A DNA stretch of 64,000 bases from Ahaetulla prasina. Lineage: Eukaryota; Chordata; Lepidosauria; Squamata; Colubridae. The notes beneath the pieces were generated by a model, which saw only the letters and a list, made by a program, of their open reading frames with translations, made no database searches and was not told the origin of the DNA. Both the position numbers and the translations under genes were made by a program. Positions within the stretch are counted from its first letter, which is position 1. The number at the start of each line of letters is the position of its first letter. Where the stretch lies: positions 9,732,959 through 9,796,958 of the forward strand of contig NC_080543.1 in NCBI RefSeq assembly GCF_028640845.1. The letters are read 5' to 3'. Below, one piece after another: positions 20,745 through 31,281 of the stretch.

Positions 20745-20885
20745 TTCTTTATTGGCCGAGTGTGATTGGACAAAGAAATTTGCCTCCAGTGTATAAGCTC
20801 TCAATTTACATACAAACAACAAAGGATAGGTCATAGATCATAAATCATAGTTACAAGTGAGACACAGTTATAAGTTACATCTTAT
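20745..20885 (-). mobile_element. LINE-B 3' terminus
   Basis: TTCTTTATTGGCCGAGTGTG followed by GCTCTCAATTTACATACAAA, the reverse of the LINE-B UTR, oriented so its tail is the pentanucleotide field to the left. Confidence 0.8.
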
Positions 20886-21220
20886 ACAATAAGCGAGATA
20901 GTTATTAAGTGAATTCTGCCACACTTTACAACCTTACTTGCCACAGTTGTTAAGTGAATCATTGCAGTTGTTAAGCTAGTAAGATGGTTGTTAAGTGAAT
21001 TTGGCTTCCCCACCGACTTTGCTTGTTAGAAAGTCGCAATGATCACATGATCTCGGGACACTGCAACCGTCATAAATACATGCGGGTTGCCAAGCGCACA
21101 AAATTTGATCACGTGACCACAGGGATGCTGCAAGAGTGAAAACTGGTCATAAATTTTTAGTGCCTTTGCATCTTCAAATGGTCACTAAACAAACAGCTGT
21201 AAGTCGAGGACTATCTAAAA

Positions 21221-22137
21221 CAGCGTTGGCGAACCCTTTTGGCACTGAGTGGTGAAACGGGGGCGCATGCATGGGCACCAGAAACTGGAAGAGTAGCAGC
21301 CCAGTGGGCATGCAGGTACTAGAATGATGATCGCCCGGTTTCTGGCGCACGCATGCGTACCGCCCATCTGGTTTTCTGGTTTCTGGCATGCGTGCAAGCA
21401 CGAAGAACAGCACACACCGGAAAATGGAAGATCATTGTCGTGTCCCACTCCTCCTCTGACAGCCGTGTCTGGGAACTCTGTATCAAGCGTGGCCATGAAG
21501 CCTCTGCAGCTTTGCCAAATTCCTGTCAGAGTTCTCAGGGCAGGCAGGAATCCAAGGTGTGACTTCAGCAACCAGATGAGACTTTGCCTGACTCAAGGAA
21601 TGCCAAAAAGCAGATCCTTTATATAGGCCATGGGGTGTGGCTCCATGACTCAGCACTTATCCAGGCCTGCCCCTCCCTTCCTTTTGCTGACATCGCCTCT
21701 CCATTCTCCGGAAGCGGGGATCTGTCCACATTTTGTCCTCCTGCTCAGCTTCCGGCAATTCTAGCTCGTGGCTGGCTTCTTGCTCATACGCTGTGGGGGG
21801 GGAGGTTTATTTGCTCAGTCTTTCCGGGCATGGTGCCAGGGCTAGGGGTTGGAGGCATGCCAGGCCATTCTTCTTCACTATCAGTCTCTGGCTCAGATAA
21901 CAGGAGATGGGAGGGGCCCGGCTGCGGAGAGGGAGGCGGGCGAGGCACAACAATCATCTTCCCAGCGAGCCATGCACACCGGGCACCTGTTCTTCCAGTT
22001 TCCGGCGCTCATGCGCACGAGAAGACCAGCTGGCTGATGCACCAGAACCCGAAGAGTAACGGGTAACACCTCGCGTGCCCAGAGAGATGGCTCTGTGTGC
22101 CCCTTCCGGCACACATGCTATAGGTTTGCCATCATGG
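21221..22137. mobile_element. hAT-like element (CAGTGATGG type) containing an F1 LTR
   Basis: Left CAGCGTTGGCGAACCC, right GGTTTGCCATCATGG. The flanks ATCTAAAA (21213-21220) and ATGTATAC (22138-22145) are a poor TSD match. The interior has GCATGCATGGGCACCAGAAA-like motifs shared with the elements at 13596 and 34419. Split by the F1 LTR. Confidence 0.75.
21436..21952 (-). mobile_element. Solo LTR, family F1
   Basis: Plus-strand start TGTCGTGTCCCACTC, end GAGGCACAACA, with perfect 5-bp TSD ATCAT at 21431-21435 and 21953-21957. Reversed TATA box at 21618-21625. The minus-strand frame from the LTR start reads VVPRPPPSPQPGPS, then an acidic stretch. Confidence 0.92.
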
Positions 22138-22145
22138 ATGTATAC

Positions 22146-22332
22146 TATTTCCCCTCTTCAACATTTCAATTCCAGCGCAACTGTATGTTTTTAACCCTGT
22201 GTAGTGGTTTCAATTTGATTTTAAAAAGATGAGGCACAGGCATCAACATAGCACTGAGCTGCATCTAATTTAGGAATCCACACAGTTTTCAGTACGTTCA
22301 CAACCACACACAAAAAAAGATGTGGCCGCTTT
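22146..22332. other. Unassigned stretch
   Basis: Nothing recognised between the hAT element and the SINE. Confidence 0.4.
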
Positions 22333-22346
22333 AAGGTAAAGGTTCC

Positions 22347-22883
22347 TGTTGTGCCTCGCCCGCCCACCCTCCTCTCCTCAGCCGGGCCCCTCCCATCTCC
22401 TGCTATCTGAGTCAGAGTCTGATAATGAAGAGGAATGGCCTGGCATGCCTCCAGCCCCCAGCCCTGGCACCATGCCCGGACAGAATGTCAGGAATGAGCA
22501 AAAACACCTCCCTTCTACAGCGTGTGAGCACGAAGCCAGCCACGTGCTAGAATTGCCAGCAGCAGATCAGGAGGACAGAAAGTCACAGTGGACGAATCCC
22601 CGCTTCCGGAGAATGGAGAGGCAACGTCAGCAAAAGGAAGGGAGGGGCAGGCCTGGATAAGTGCTGAGTCATGGAGCCACACCCCATGGCCTATATAAAA
22701 GACCAGCTTGAGTCAAGCAATTTGAGTCAAGCAAAGTCTCATCTGGTTTGCTGAAGTCACATCTTGGATTCCTGCCTGCCCTGAGAACTCTGACAGGAAT
22801 TTGGCAAAGCTGCAGAGGCTTCGTGGCCACGCTTGATACAGACTTCCCAGACCCGGCCGTCGGAGGGAGAGAGGGACACGACA
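22347..22883 (+). mobile_element. Solo LTR, family F1, inserted in a SINE
   Basis: TGTTGTGCCTCGCCC to GGGACACGACA, with perfect 5-bp TSD GTTCC at 22342-22346 and 22884-22888; removing it restores the SINE tail. TATATAAA at 22693-22700. An open frame from the third base to the stop at 22660 contains LSESESDNEEE and NPRFRRMERQRQQKEGR. Confidence 0.95.
22693..22700 (+). promoter_or_regulatory. TATA box of F1 LTR
   Basis: TATATAAA at the same place as in the other F1 copies, after CCACACCCCATGGCC. Confidence 0.65.
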
Positions 22884-23078
22884 GTTCCCCTCGCACATAT
22901 GTGCTAGTTGTTCCCGACTATTAGGGTGTGGTGCTCATCTCCGTATCAAAGCCGAAGAGCCAGCGCTTTCCGAAGACGTCTCCGTGGTCATGTGGCCGGC
23001 ATGACTCAATACCAAAGGCGCACAGAACGCTGTTACCTTCCCATCAAAGGTGGTCCCTATTTTTCTACTTGCATTTTC

Positions 23079-23597
23079 TTTAAAGAGTCATAAACATCCT
23101 ACATTTATGATTCTGAATGTGTTAAAATATCTTTTTTTTTCTTTATTATCTTTCAATTGCTGCTAGTCTTAATATATTTAAGAAGAATTGTTGTACTTTT
23201 TTTCAATCTCTGCGGTATTAGTAAATGTGGTAAGGTAATTTCTCTTTTTGCTTTTACGTGTTTGTATTAGTTTTTATTGTTGCCGCCATGATCCTGACTA
23301 CTCTATATAAAAAAGAGAAATGTCTATTTTTAGGAATTAGAGCAGATACAAAGATACCTTAAAGTCACTGGCTGAATCCTGGTAATCTGGAACAATCAAG
23401 CAGGACCCAAGGGGACGGCCTTTAATTCAACTGTCTCTCTTCTTACATTGAAAACTTCACAGTTGTTTTTGGTTTTTTTGGTAGAATTAAATAGCAGTGG
23501 CAGGTAGAAAATCATGAGTAATGCTCTCAATTGTCTGTGAGAAGATGGAAATGTAATATGTAGTGCAAAATAAATTACAGCCTTATTCAGATTAAGG
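23079..23597. other. Unassigned stretch
   Basis: AT-rich, nothing recognised. Confidence 0.45.
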
Positions 23598-23815
23598 AGA
23601 GCAAGAGCACTTATATACTGCTTTACAGCCCTGTCTAAGCGGTTTACAGAGTCAGCCTATTGCCCCCAACAATTTGGCTCCTCATTTTACCCACCTCGGA
23701 AGGATGGAAGGCTGAGTCAACCTGATGGGATCTGAACTGCCAAATTTCAGGCAGCCAGCAGTCAGCAGAAGTAGCCTGCAGTAACGCACTCTAACCACTG
23801 CGCCACCGTGGCGTA
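23598..23815 (-). mobile_element. tRNA-derived SINE (GGCGCAGTGGTTAGAG type)
   Basis: The reverse strand gives GGTGGCGCAGTGGTTAGAG, a degenerate B box, GTTGACTCAGCCTTCCATCC and GGTAAAATGAGG..CAAATTG, then TGCTTTACAGCC/TATATAAGT at the tail. Same family as 32255-32416 and 48889-49095. The squamate family name is left open. Confidence 0.88.
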
Positions 23816-24006
23816 GGATGTCATCTGCCCTGCAGGCCAGGAATGTGAAAGTATATGATTCTTGTTTTAGATCCTACAATTTCCCAGCCAGCCACGAATC
23901 TGATCTGGATTCCCCCACTTGGTCCATAGCCTTGGATTTCCAGCATCCTCCATCCAGGTAATTCCTTCCAGCCCTGCTCCTCTTCTATGCTCAGAAAGGA
24001 TGGCCA
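23816..24006. other. Unassigned stretch
   Basis: Nothing recognised. Confidence 0.4.
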
Positions 24007-24014
24007 GGTGCAAC

Positions 24015-24447
24015 CAGGAGTGGGCTTCAGATCCTTTAGCAATGGGTTCGCTGCCCTGTTGCTGGGTGTGTGTGGCCTAGTTGGCCGCCTGCACCACAGC
24101 GGGGGAGGTGTTTTTCGCCCTCCCCAGGCTCTGGAGGCTTTCCTCGAACCTCCAGGAGGGTAAAAACTGCTTCCCCGGGTTCTGGAGGCCCTCCGGAGGC
24201 CAGAAACAGGACCGTTTCCAGACCTCTGCAACCTCCGATAGGCCCGTTTTTTGCCCCCCCCCCAGGCCCTCCGCGCGGCCCCTTCACTTACCTGGAATGA
24301 TGACCAGGCCGTGTGGAGATTCCTGGGAGGGGCAGGGTGGGGTGGGTGTGGCCAGCCATGGGTGGCATTTGTGGGCTCGCCGAACCCCAGCAATCCTTGG
24401 CTAGCGGATTGCCCAAACCCTGCCGAACCCCCAGGAGCCCATCCCTG
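24015..24447. mobile_element. hAT-like MITE (CAGGAGTGGG type)
   Basis: Left CAGGAGTGGGCTTCAG, right GGAGCCCATCCCTG, with perfect 8-bp TSD GGTGCAAC at 24007-24014 and 24448-24455. GC-rich interior with repeated CCTCCGGAGGCC, CTGGAGGCTTTCC and AACAGGACCGTTTCC modules, shared with 56741-57174 and 57978-58378. Long frames on both strands are composition effects. Confidence 0.9.
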
Positions 24448-24494
24448 GGTGCAACTACCTGTTAAAGCAGTATTTTAAAAAGATCCTTCTATGT

Positions 24495-25242
24495 TCATTG
24501 GATCAATGATGAAATGAAATTCAACAGTGAAAAAAGTAAGGTTCTACATTAGGCAAAAAAACCAAAATGCACAGGTACCGTATATGTGGTACCTTGCTCA
24601 ATAGTAGTAACTGTGAGAGGGATCTTGGAGTCCTAGTGGACAACCATTTAGATATGAGCCAGCAGTGTGCAGCAGCTGCCAAAAAAGCCAACACAGTTCT
24701 GGGCTGCATAAACAGAGGGATAGAATCAAGATCACGTGAAGGGTTAATACCACTTTATAATGCCTTGGTAAGGCCACACTTGGAATATTGCATTCAGTTT
24801 TGGTCGCCATGATGTAAAAAAGAAGTGGAGACTCTAGAAAGAGTGCAGAGAAGAGCAACGAAGATGATTAGGGGACTGGAGGTTAAAACATATGAAGAAC
24901 GGTTGCAGGAACTCGGTATGTCTCGTTTAATGAAAAGAAGGACTAGGGGAGACATGATAGCAGTCTTCCAATATCTCAGGGGCTGCCACAAAGAAGAGGG
25001 AGTCAAACTATTCTCCAAAGCACCTGGGGGTAGAACACGAAGCAATGGGTGGAAACTAATCAAGGAGAGAAGCAACTTAGAACTAAGGAGAAATTTCCTG
25101 ACAGTTAGAACAATTAATCAGTGGAACAACTTGCCTGCAGAAGTTGTAAATGCTCCAACACTGGAAATTTTTAAGAAAATGTTGGATAACCATTTGTCCA
25201 AAATGGTGTAGGGTTTCCTGCCTGGGCAGGGGGTTCCAACTC

Positions 25243-25245
<3 letters not shown>
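24495..25245 (+). mobile_element. CR1 LINE 3' half
   Basis: Colinear with 17157-18003 from MKFNSEKSK onwards: [26 protein letters not shown], then [20 protein letters not shown] and the KAPGGRTRSNGWKLIKERSN end. The UTR is shortened (GGGTTCCAACTC lacks the usual middle), and the tail switches to GTT repeats. Confidence 0.94.
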
Positions 25246-25273
<28 letters not shown>

Positions 25274-25278
25274 ATTAT
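25244..25278 (+). repeat. (GTT)n tail of CR1
   Basis: Trinucleotide run ending in ATTATTA, replacing the ATTCT tail found on other CR1 copies. Confidence 0.9.
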
Positions 25279-25925
25279 TAGATCAGACGCGCCATGCGCA
25301 GCACATACATCCACCGGTGCTATTTTTAAAAGAAGCTAACTCTTGAGATTTCTTGCATTGTGTAATGGAAGTGACACAACTCAGGGCTAGCATTTACAGC
25401 TAAGAGGAAACCTCTTTGACAGGATTGTCGGTAGTACATAGGAAGGATCAGGGTGCGTGCAACAGAAGAGGGAATTAAAAAAAAAAAAGGAACAACACCA
25501 CACCAGTCCCTTAAAATCAGAACAAATTCATTTCCAAGGCGTTAAGTCTTCCTATGTAAGACTCTGGGCCCCAAAGCAGCACTAAAATGAATTTTTTTTC
25601 TCCGTTGCACAAATGCAGATTATGCCTCCAAACGAGCATTAAAAACAGGAGGAAGCAACGTCATCTCATATATCCAATTTTTTTAATCCTCTGTGGGTGA
25701 AAAGTGGGGATTAAGTTTGCGCAGCTTGGCCTATTAGATATAAATCTACAGAAGCCACCTGGGTGATGAAGATGGCTGTTGAAAAATCCACAGGTATTTA
25801 AGAGGTCTATTATACAGATTTCAGCTTCGTGGAACTGTTTTGTTTTGTTTTTAAATTAAATTAACGTCGCTCTCTTTCAACCTACACCGAGAAAGTGGGG
25901 AAAAAATCAATAGGGCATGGTGGAG
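25279..25925. other. Unassigned stretch
   Basis: No family recognised; contains A and T runs. Confidence 0.45.
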
Positions 25926-26755
25926 TACAGATAGTCCTCAATTTATGACCACAAGCGAGCACAAAATTTCAGTTGCTACATGAGTTTCGCCCAAAATATG
26001 ATCACATGACCATGGAGGGGCCCAGCTACCAAAAGTATGAATCTACAGTAGTGGCCAAAATTGTGGGAATCTTTTGGGAAAAAGATTCTGTATTTTCTAA
26101 AACTAGGTAATAAAACCACTTTTTTTTTTGCAGTAGTACCATAAAATTATATATCAATGGAAAGATAATTTAATCAAGAATATAATGCAATAACTTTCAT
26201 GAAGGATTTGCTATTAGAATAGCAGTTACCATATAAAGAAGAAAAGCGAAACACGTAGAAAAAACGAGATATACAAAAATTATCACTATAGAAAAAATGA
26301 GATATACAAAAATTATCACCCATGTCAGTTAATACTTAGTTGGGTAACCTTTAGCATGAATTACGGCCTTACAACGTCTTCCCATGAAGTGAACCAAGTC
26401 TTTTAGTTCTGCAGCTGTTCTAATGTGAAACCAAGATTGAATGATTGCTTCTATGAACTGGGTTTTATTGCTGGGTCGCTTCTGACTAACAAGTTTCTAT
26501 AGTCGGCTCCATAGATTTTCCATTGGGTGAAGGTCTGGGCTATTCCCAGGCTATTCCAGCAGTGGAAGAAGATTATCTTGAAACTTAAAAAAAAAAAGTG
26601 GTGTGATTAGCCATCAAACCTCAAAAATACACTTTTCCCAAAAGGTTTCCACAATTTTGGCCACTACTGTAGATTGTTAGTAGCCCCGCAGATGTCCATC
26701 ATAACTTCAAATGGACACTAAGTGAGCAGTCATAAGTTGAGGCCCGACCTGAGTG
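25926..26755 (-). mobile_element. Tigger-like element split by a Tc1 relic
   Basis: Left ACAGATAGTCCTCAATTTAT with CAAAATATGATCACATGACC; right half at 26670-26755 (CATAACTTCAAATGGACACT, GTCATAAGTTGAGG). Internally deleted. The Tc1 at 26046-26669 separates the halves. Confidence 0.72.
26046..26669 (-). mobile_element. Tc1-like DNA transposon relic
   Basis: Inverted termini CAGTAGTGGCCAAAATTGTG and CACAATTTTGGCCACTACTG, each flanked by TA (26044-26045, 26670-26671). On the minus strand around 26350-26560, degraded translation gives SPDLHPMENLW and KDLVHFMGRRCKAVI. These match the C-terminal SPDLNPIENLW region of Tc1 transposases, which holds the third catalytic acidic residue, and the following helix. 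The N-terminal DNA-binding half is deleted and stops occur, so it is inactive. Confidence 0.88.
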
Positions 26756-26999
26756 GATATTCTTTTATGCTTCTGATCAAATTCCAATCAAATACATACA
26801 CTTGTCTTCCTTAAAGAGAAGCAATTATATTTAATTTTACTCATTTTCCTAGTCTTAAATTCATCTCTTCCCACTTCCATTTTAGTTTGTGATTTAAAAG
26901 AAAAAAATACCAACATCTAGTTTGGGTAAGAATTGCATGCATATATTTCTCTTGATATCTGCATTATTAGGCGTACCTTTTAAACAAATGAAACTCTGT
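26756..26999. other. Unassigned stretch
   Basis: Nothing recognised. Confidence 0.4.
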
Positions 27000-27495
27000 G
27001 CATTCAGTTTTGGTCGCCACGATGTAAAAAAGATATTGAGAGTCTAGAAAGAGTGCAGAGAAGAGCAACGAAGATGATTAGGGGACTGGAGGCTAAAACA
27101 TATGAAGAACGGTTGCAAGAACTTGGTATGTCTAGTTTAATGAAAAGAAGGACTAGGGGAGACATGATAGCAGTGTTCCAATATCTCAGGGGTTGCTACA
27201 AAGAAGAGGGAGTCAAGCTATTCTCCAAAGCACCTGAAGGCAGGACAAGAAGCAATGGGTGGAAACTAATCAAGGAGAGAAGCAACTTAGAACTAAGGAG
27301 AAATTTCCTTACGGTCAGAACAATTAATCAGTGGAACAACTTGCCTGCAGAAGTTGTAAATGCTCCAACACTGGAAATTTTTAAGAAAATGTTGGATAGC
27401 CATTTGTCTGAAATGGTGTAGAATTTCCTGCCTGGGCAGGGGGTTGGACTAGAAGACCTCCAAGGTCCCTTCCAACTCTGTTATTATGTTATGTT
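27000..27495 (+). mobile_element. CR1 LINE 3' end
   Basis: Starts abruptly at CATTCAGTTTTGGTCGCCAC. It keeps a 122-codon frame (MIRGLEAKTYEERLQELGMS to the HLSEMV stop), then UTR CAGGGGGTTGGACTAGAAGA and a TATTATGTTATGTTATT tail. Least degraded C-terminus among the CR1 copies here. Confidence 0.95.
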
Positions 27496-27599
27496 ATTTT
27501 CCCCTAATATATGCATTTTTCCCACCCACTGTGTCGCATAACATTATCACAAAGAGTTCTTTGAATGGATTACTTTTGCAATCTAAAGAATTTCATGGA
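27496..27599. other. Unassigned stretch between CR1 copies
   Basis: Short, nothing recognised. Confidence 0.4.
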
Positions 27600-27995
27600 A
27601 TTCTTGAAAGAAAGCATCTTCAAAGAACTAGGCATAGCTAGGCTAGTGAAGAGAAGGACCAAGGGAGACATGATAGCAGTGTTCCAATATTTGAGGGGCT
27701 GCCACAGAGAGGAAGGGGTCAAGCTATTTTCCAAACCACCTGAAGGCCAGACAAAGAATAATGGATGGAAACTGACCAAGGAGAGATTCAACCTAGAAAT
27801 GAGGAGGAACTTTCTGACAGTGAGAACAATCAACCCATGGAACAGAAATTGCCTTCGGAAGTTGTGGGAGCTTCATCACTGGAGACTTTCAAGAAAAGAT
27901 TGGACTGCCATTTGTCAGAAATGGTGTTGGGTCTTCTGCTTGAGTGAGGGGGTTGGAATAGATGACCTATAAGGTCCCTTCCAACTCTGTTAATC
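27600..27995 (+). mobile_element. CR1 LINE 3' end, divergent subfamily
   Basis: Reads LVKRRTKGDMIAVFQYLRGC, then FSKPPEGQTKNNGWKLTKER and a UTR with GGGGGTTGGAATAGATGACC. GQTRNNGWKLxKERFNLE is shared with 41446-41836 but not with the common copies, indicating a second CR1 subfamily. Confidence 0.9.
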
Positions 27996-27997
27996 TG

Positions 27998-28372
27998 TTA
28001 AAAATGTCTAGTTTAATGAAAAGGACTAGGGGAGACACTATAGCAGTGTTCCAATATCTCAGGGATTGCCACAAAGAAGAGGGAGTCAAGCTATTCTCCA
28101 AAGCACCTGAGGGCAGGACAAGAAGCAATGGGTGGAAACTCATCAAGGAGAGGAGCAACTTAGAACTAAGGAGAAATTTCCTGACAGTAAGAAGAATTAA
28201 CCAGGGGAACAACTTCCCTCCAGAAGTTGTGAATTTTCCAACCCTGGAAGTTTTTAGGAAGAGATTGGGCCACCATTTGTCTGAAGTGGTATAGGGTTTC
28301 CTGCCTAAGCAGGGGGTTGGACTAGAAGACCCCCAAAGGTCCCTTCCCAACTCTGTTATTCTACTCTATTCT
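27998..28372 (+). mobile_element. CR1 LINE 3' end, immediately downstream of another CR1
   Basis: 110-codon frame (MSSLMKRTRGDTIAVFQYL to the HLSEVV stop), then a UTR and a short ATTCT/ACTCT tail. It starts right where the previous CR1 UTR ends, so the insertion was at or in the older CR1's tail. Confidence 0.93.
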
Positions 28373-28680
28373 ACAAATAAGGTTTGCATCAAAGTGTCCC
28401 CCATTTAGAGACGAGGCCAGCACAGGACAAGTTGCAACTTAACCTAGCAATATCATCTCCAGCCCATTGGAAGCTTGCACCTGAAAATGAGCAATCGAAA
28501 AGCAACAAGCCAGAAACAAATCTGTGTGTTTTAAATAAGACTTTTTCTTTTGAAGGAGAATAGCTCAAGGTTGAAATGAGACGTCTTTAGTGCTCTCTAA
28601 GCAGACGCTTCATTAAACTCTTTGAATTCACAACATACGGACAGATTTAACCATAGTTTCCACCAGGAAACTGTGACCAT
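28373..28680. other. Unassigned stretch
   Basis: Nothing recognised. Confidence 0.45.
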
Positions 28681-28688
28681 CTTTAGAC

Positions 28689-28823
28689 GAGGGGTCTCCA
28701 ACCTTGGTCCCTTTAAGACTTGTGGACTGCAACTCCCAGAGTTCCTCAGCCAGCTTTGCTGGCTGAGGGACTCTGGGAGTTGCAGTCCACAAGTCTTAAA
28801 GGGACCAAGGTTGGAGACCCCTA
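28689..28823. mobile_element. Palindromic foldback MITE (AGGGGTCTCCAACC)
   Basis: 135 bp, almost entirely an inverted repeat: GGGGTCTCCAACCTTGGTCC and ACTTGTGGACTGCAACTCCC are mirrored by GGGAGTTGCAGTCCACAAGT and GGACCAAGGTTGGAGACCCC. Perfect 8-bp TSD CTTTAGAC at 28681-28688 and 28824-28831. Confidence 0.95.
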
Positions 28824-28831
28824 CTTTAGAC

Positions 28832-29026
28832 CAAGCCAACTAAAAAAAAAAAAAAAAGCCAGAGAATTTCTAGAAGCTTGGCACGCTGACAAATTAGCCA
28901 TCAATAGATACAAACAATATCTATATATACTATGCAAAAGGAGACGATCAATCGGCCAAAAAGGGAGCAAAAATACAGATAAACAAGGCATCCCTTGGTA
29001 GAATGAATGGTATGTTCTGATTGGTT
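28832..29026. other. Unassigned stretch
   Basis: Nothing recognised apart from an A run. Confidence 0.4.
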
Positions 29027-29099
29027 TGTAGAAAGTCAGCCCCAACCTCCAGGAAAATGGCATATTTTGAGGAATATTAAAAAGGCAGAATATTATATT

Positions 29100-29720
29100 T
29101 GTTGTGACCCAGGCCCAAGTACCGTAGATAGTAGGAAATTCAAGTCAGTGTAAAAACAAACAAACTTTATTGGAACAGCTGAGAATTACTTCATTCTCAG
29201 CGTAGTTCAACTAAATTAAAGCAAATTCCTCCCAATACAATTCCTCAGTCCTATCACCAACCTTGGTCCAATTAGGCAAAGTGCCAAAGGCCTTTCTTGG
29301 CAAAAGTTCGGAAGACACCGATACAAAATAAATGCAACAAGACGAAGCTATCAACATTGTTTTCCAGCAAAGAGCACAAACACCGTTGCTGGTCTTTTAA
29401 GCCTTATGGGAGGGGCCAATCATCTCTTGGCCCTACTCCCGAGTCGTCCTCTTTGCTTTAGCTGCTCTTGCCTTCTGGCAGCTCTTCTCATGAGTGCATT
29501 AGGAACAGGCTCCTCCTGTTCCTCTGCCTCACTACTGACAGTCTATGAAGGCTCTGGAGTCCGCACATCGCTCCCAGATGGCCCTGGCCGCACCTCAGCC
29601 TCCGACGCAGAGCCCTCATCTGGGCCTTCCCCAGCCTCCAGGACTGGCCTATGTTCTTCCTCAGCCTCATCGCTGTCCGACTCCGTTGCCAGCTCCGCAG
29701 GCTGTTGGCGGACCACAACA
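29100..29720 (-). mobile_element. Solo LTR, family F2, nested in F4
   Basis: Plus-strand start TGTTGTGACCCAGGCCC, end GGACCACAACA, with perfect 5-bp TSD ATATT at 29095-29099 and 29721-29725. The minus-strand frame from the LTR's start reads VVVRQQPAELATESDSDEAE and continues acidic. Longer than the F2 copy at 15736 by an acidic segment (EAGEGPDEGS). Confidence 0.93.
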
Positions 29721-30161
29721 ATATTTCCCCAAAGGGAGAAATGGAGAAACATGTTTTTTTAGAGGCAGAAAGCAGCCCCCACTTTCCTTTACAGCCCACA
29801 GCAGATGTCAGCACTTAAAAGAGATAAAGAGCTTAATGAAAGAGGAAGACAAGGATCGAGATAGCTCTATTCATAGGCAAAACAAATACTGTAGGCAGAA
29901 ATCCATTCAAGGCAGGATATTTTGAAACTCCCCATTGCAAAGTCTGAACAAAGCTAGAGTGGTAGGATTAGCCCCTCACTCAGGATCCAAAACAGGACGA
30001 AATCTATTAAGCCACAATAGGAACTGCCCAACGCCCTTTCAGAACACAAGCCCCTTCATTGCATCACCCTCAGAGCAATCCAAACTTCAACCAAATGTAG
30101 CTCAGACAAGCACCTAGGATTTGCATTTCCTCTTTTGCCTATAGTTATGAGCCCTACATAA

Positions 30162-31281
30162 TGGACACAGTGGCTCAGTGGCTAAGATGCTGAGCTTGTT
30201 GATCAAAAGGTCGGCAGTTCAGCGGTTCGAATCCATAGTGCTGCCGCGTAACGGAGTGAGCTCCTGTTACATTGTCCCGGCTTCTGCCAACCTAGCAGTT
30301 CGAAAGCAGGTAAAAAATGCAAGTAGAAAAATAGGGACCACCTTTGGCGGGAAGGGAACAACGTTCCGTGCGCCTTTGGCATTTAGTCATGCCGGCCACA
30401 TGACCGCAGAGACATCTTCGGACAGCACTGGCTCTTTGGCTTTGAAACGGACATGAACACCGCCTCCTAGAGTCGAGAACGACTAGCACATATGTGCGAG
30501 GGGAACCTTTACCTTTAAGAGGAAATGATCATTTGAGGGAAATTACAGTGGCTAAGACGCTGAGCTTGTTGATCAAAAGGTCGGCAGTTCAGCGGTTCGA
30601 ATCCCTAGTGCTGCCGTGTAACAGGGTGAGCTCCCGTGACTTGTTCCACTTTCTGCCAACCTAGCAGTTCGAAAGCATGTAAAAAATGCAAGTAAAATAA
30701 TAGGGAGCACCTTTGGTGGGAAGATAACAATTGCGCCTTTGGTGTTTAGTGCGCCTTTGGTGTTTAGTCATGCTGGCCACATGACAACGGAGTCATCTTC
30801 GGACAGCGCTGGCTCTTCGGTTTTGAAACAAAGATGAGCACCACCCCCTAGAGTCGAGAACGACTAGCACATATGTGCGAGGGGAACCTTTACCTTTAAG
30901 AGGAAATGATCATTTGAGGGAAATTACAGTGGCTAAGACGCTGAGCTTGTTGATCAAAAGGTCGGCAGTTCAGCGGTTCGAATCCCTAGTGCTGCCGTGT
31001 AACAGGGTGAGCTCCCGTGACTTGTTCCACTTTCTGCCAACCTAGCAGTTCGAAAGCATGTAAAAAATGCAAGTAAAAAAATAGGGAGCACCTTTGGTGG
31101 GAAGATAACAATTGCGCCTTTGGTGTTTAGTGCGCCTTTGGTGTTTAGTCATGCTGGCCACATGACAACGGAGTCATCTTTGGACAGCGCTGGCTCTTCG
31201 GTTTTGAAACAAAGATGAGCACCACCCCCTAGAGTCGGCAACGACTAGCACATATGTGCGAGGGGAACCTTTACCTTTACC
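30162..31281 (+). mobile_element. Sauria-type SINE trimer, one 17-bp TSD around the whole array
   Basis: Three SINE bodies head to tail: 30162-30517, 30518-30898 and 30899-31281. The 17-bp TSD TTATGAGCCCTACATAA sits at 30145-30161 and 31282-31298, only at the outside. Units 2 and 3 share the altered head AGAGGAAATGATCATTTGAG in place of the tRNA-like A-box region and an internal doubled GCGCCTTTGGTGTTTAGT, both absent from unit 1. They differ from each other at only a few bases over about 381 bp. Confidence 0.93.

Larger units (their letters stand above)
19903..21220 (-). mobile_element. Tigger-like Tc1/mariner element, both ends present, invaded by repeats
   Basis: Left end TACAGGTAGTCCTCAAATTA, right end TGTAAGTCGAGGACTATCT, imperfect inverted termini. 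The body on the minus strand is at 20886-21220 (TAACAACCATCTTACTAGCT, GTGATCAAATTTTGTGCGC read reversed). Between about 19955 and 20885 it is interrupted by a pentanucleotide array, a MITE and a LINE-B tail. No transposase. Confidence 0.78.
22333..23078 (-). mobile_element. Sauria-type SINE, truncated, split by an F1 LTR
   Basis: Reversed tail AAGGTAAAGGTTCC at 22333-22346 resumes at 22889 (CCTCGCACATATGTGCTAGT) and runs to TTTTCTACTTGCATTTTCTT. The tRNA-like half is missing, which places the insertion as 5'-truncated; a CTTTAA motif occurs at both edges. Confidence 0.9.

Noticed and set aside
20255..20773. 172-codon minus-strand frame rich in Leu/Ser/Phe/Tyr
   Set aside because: Translation of the AATAG-type pentanucleotide field.
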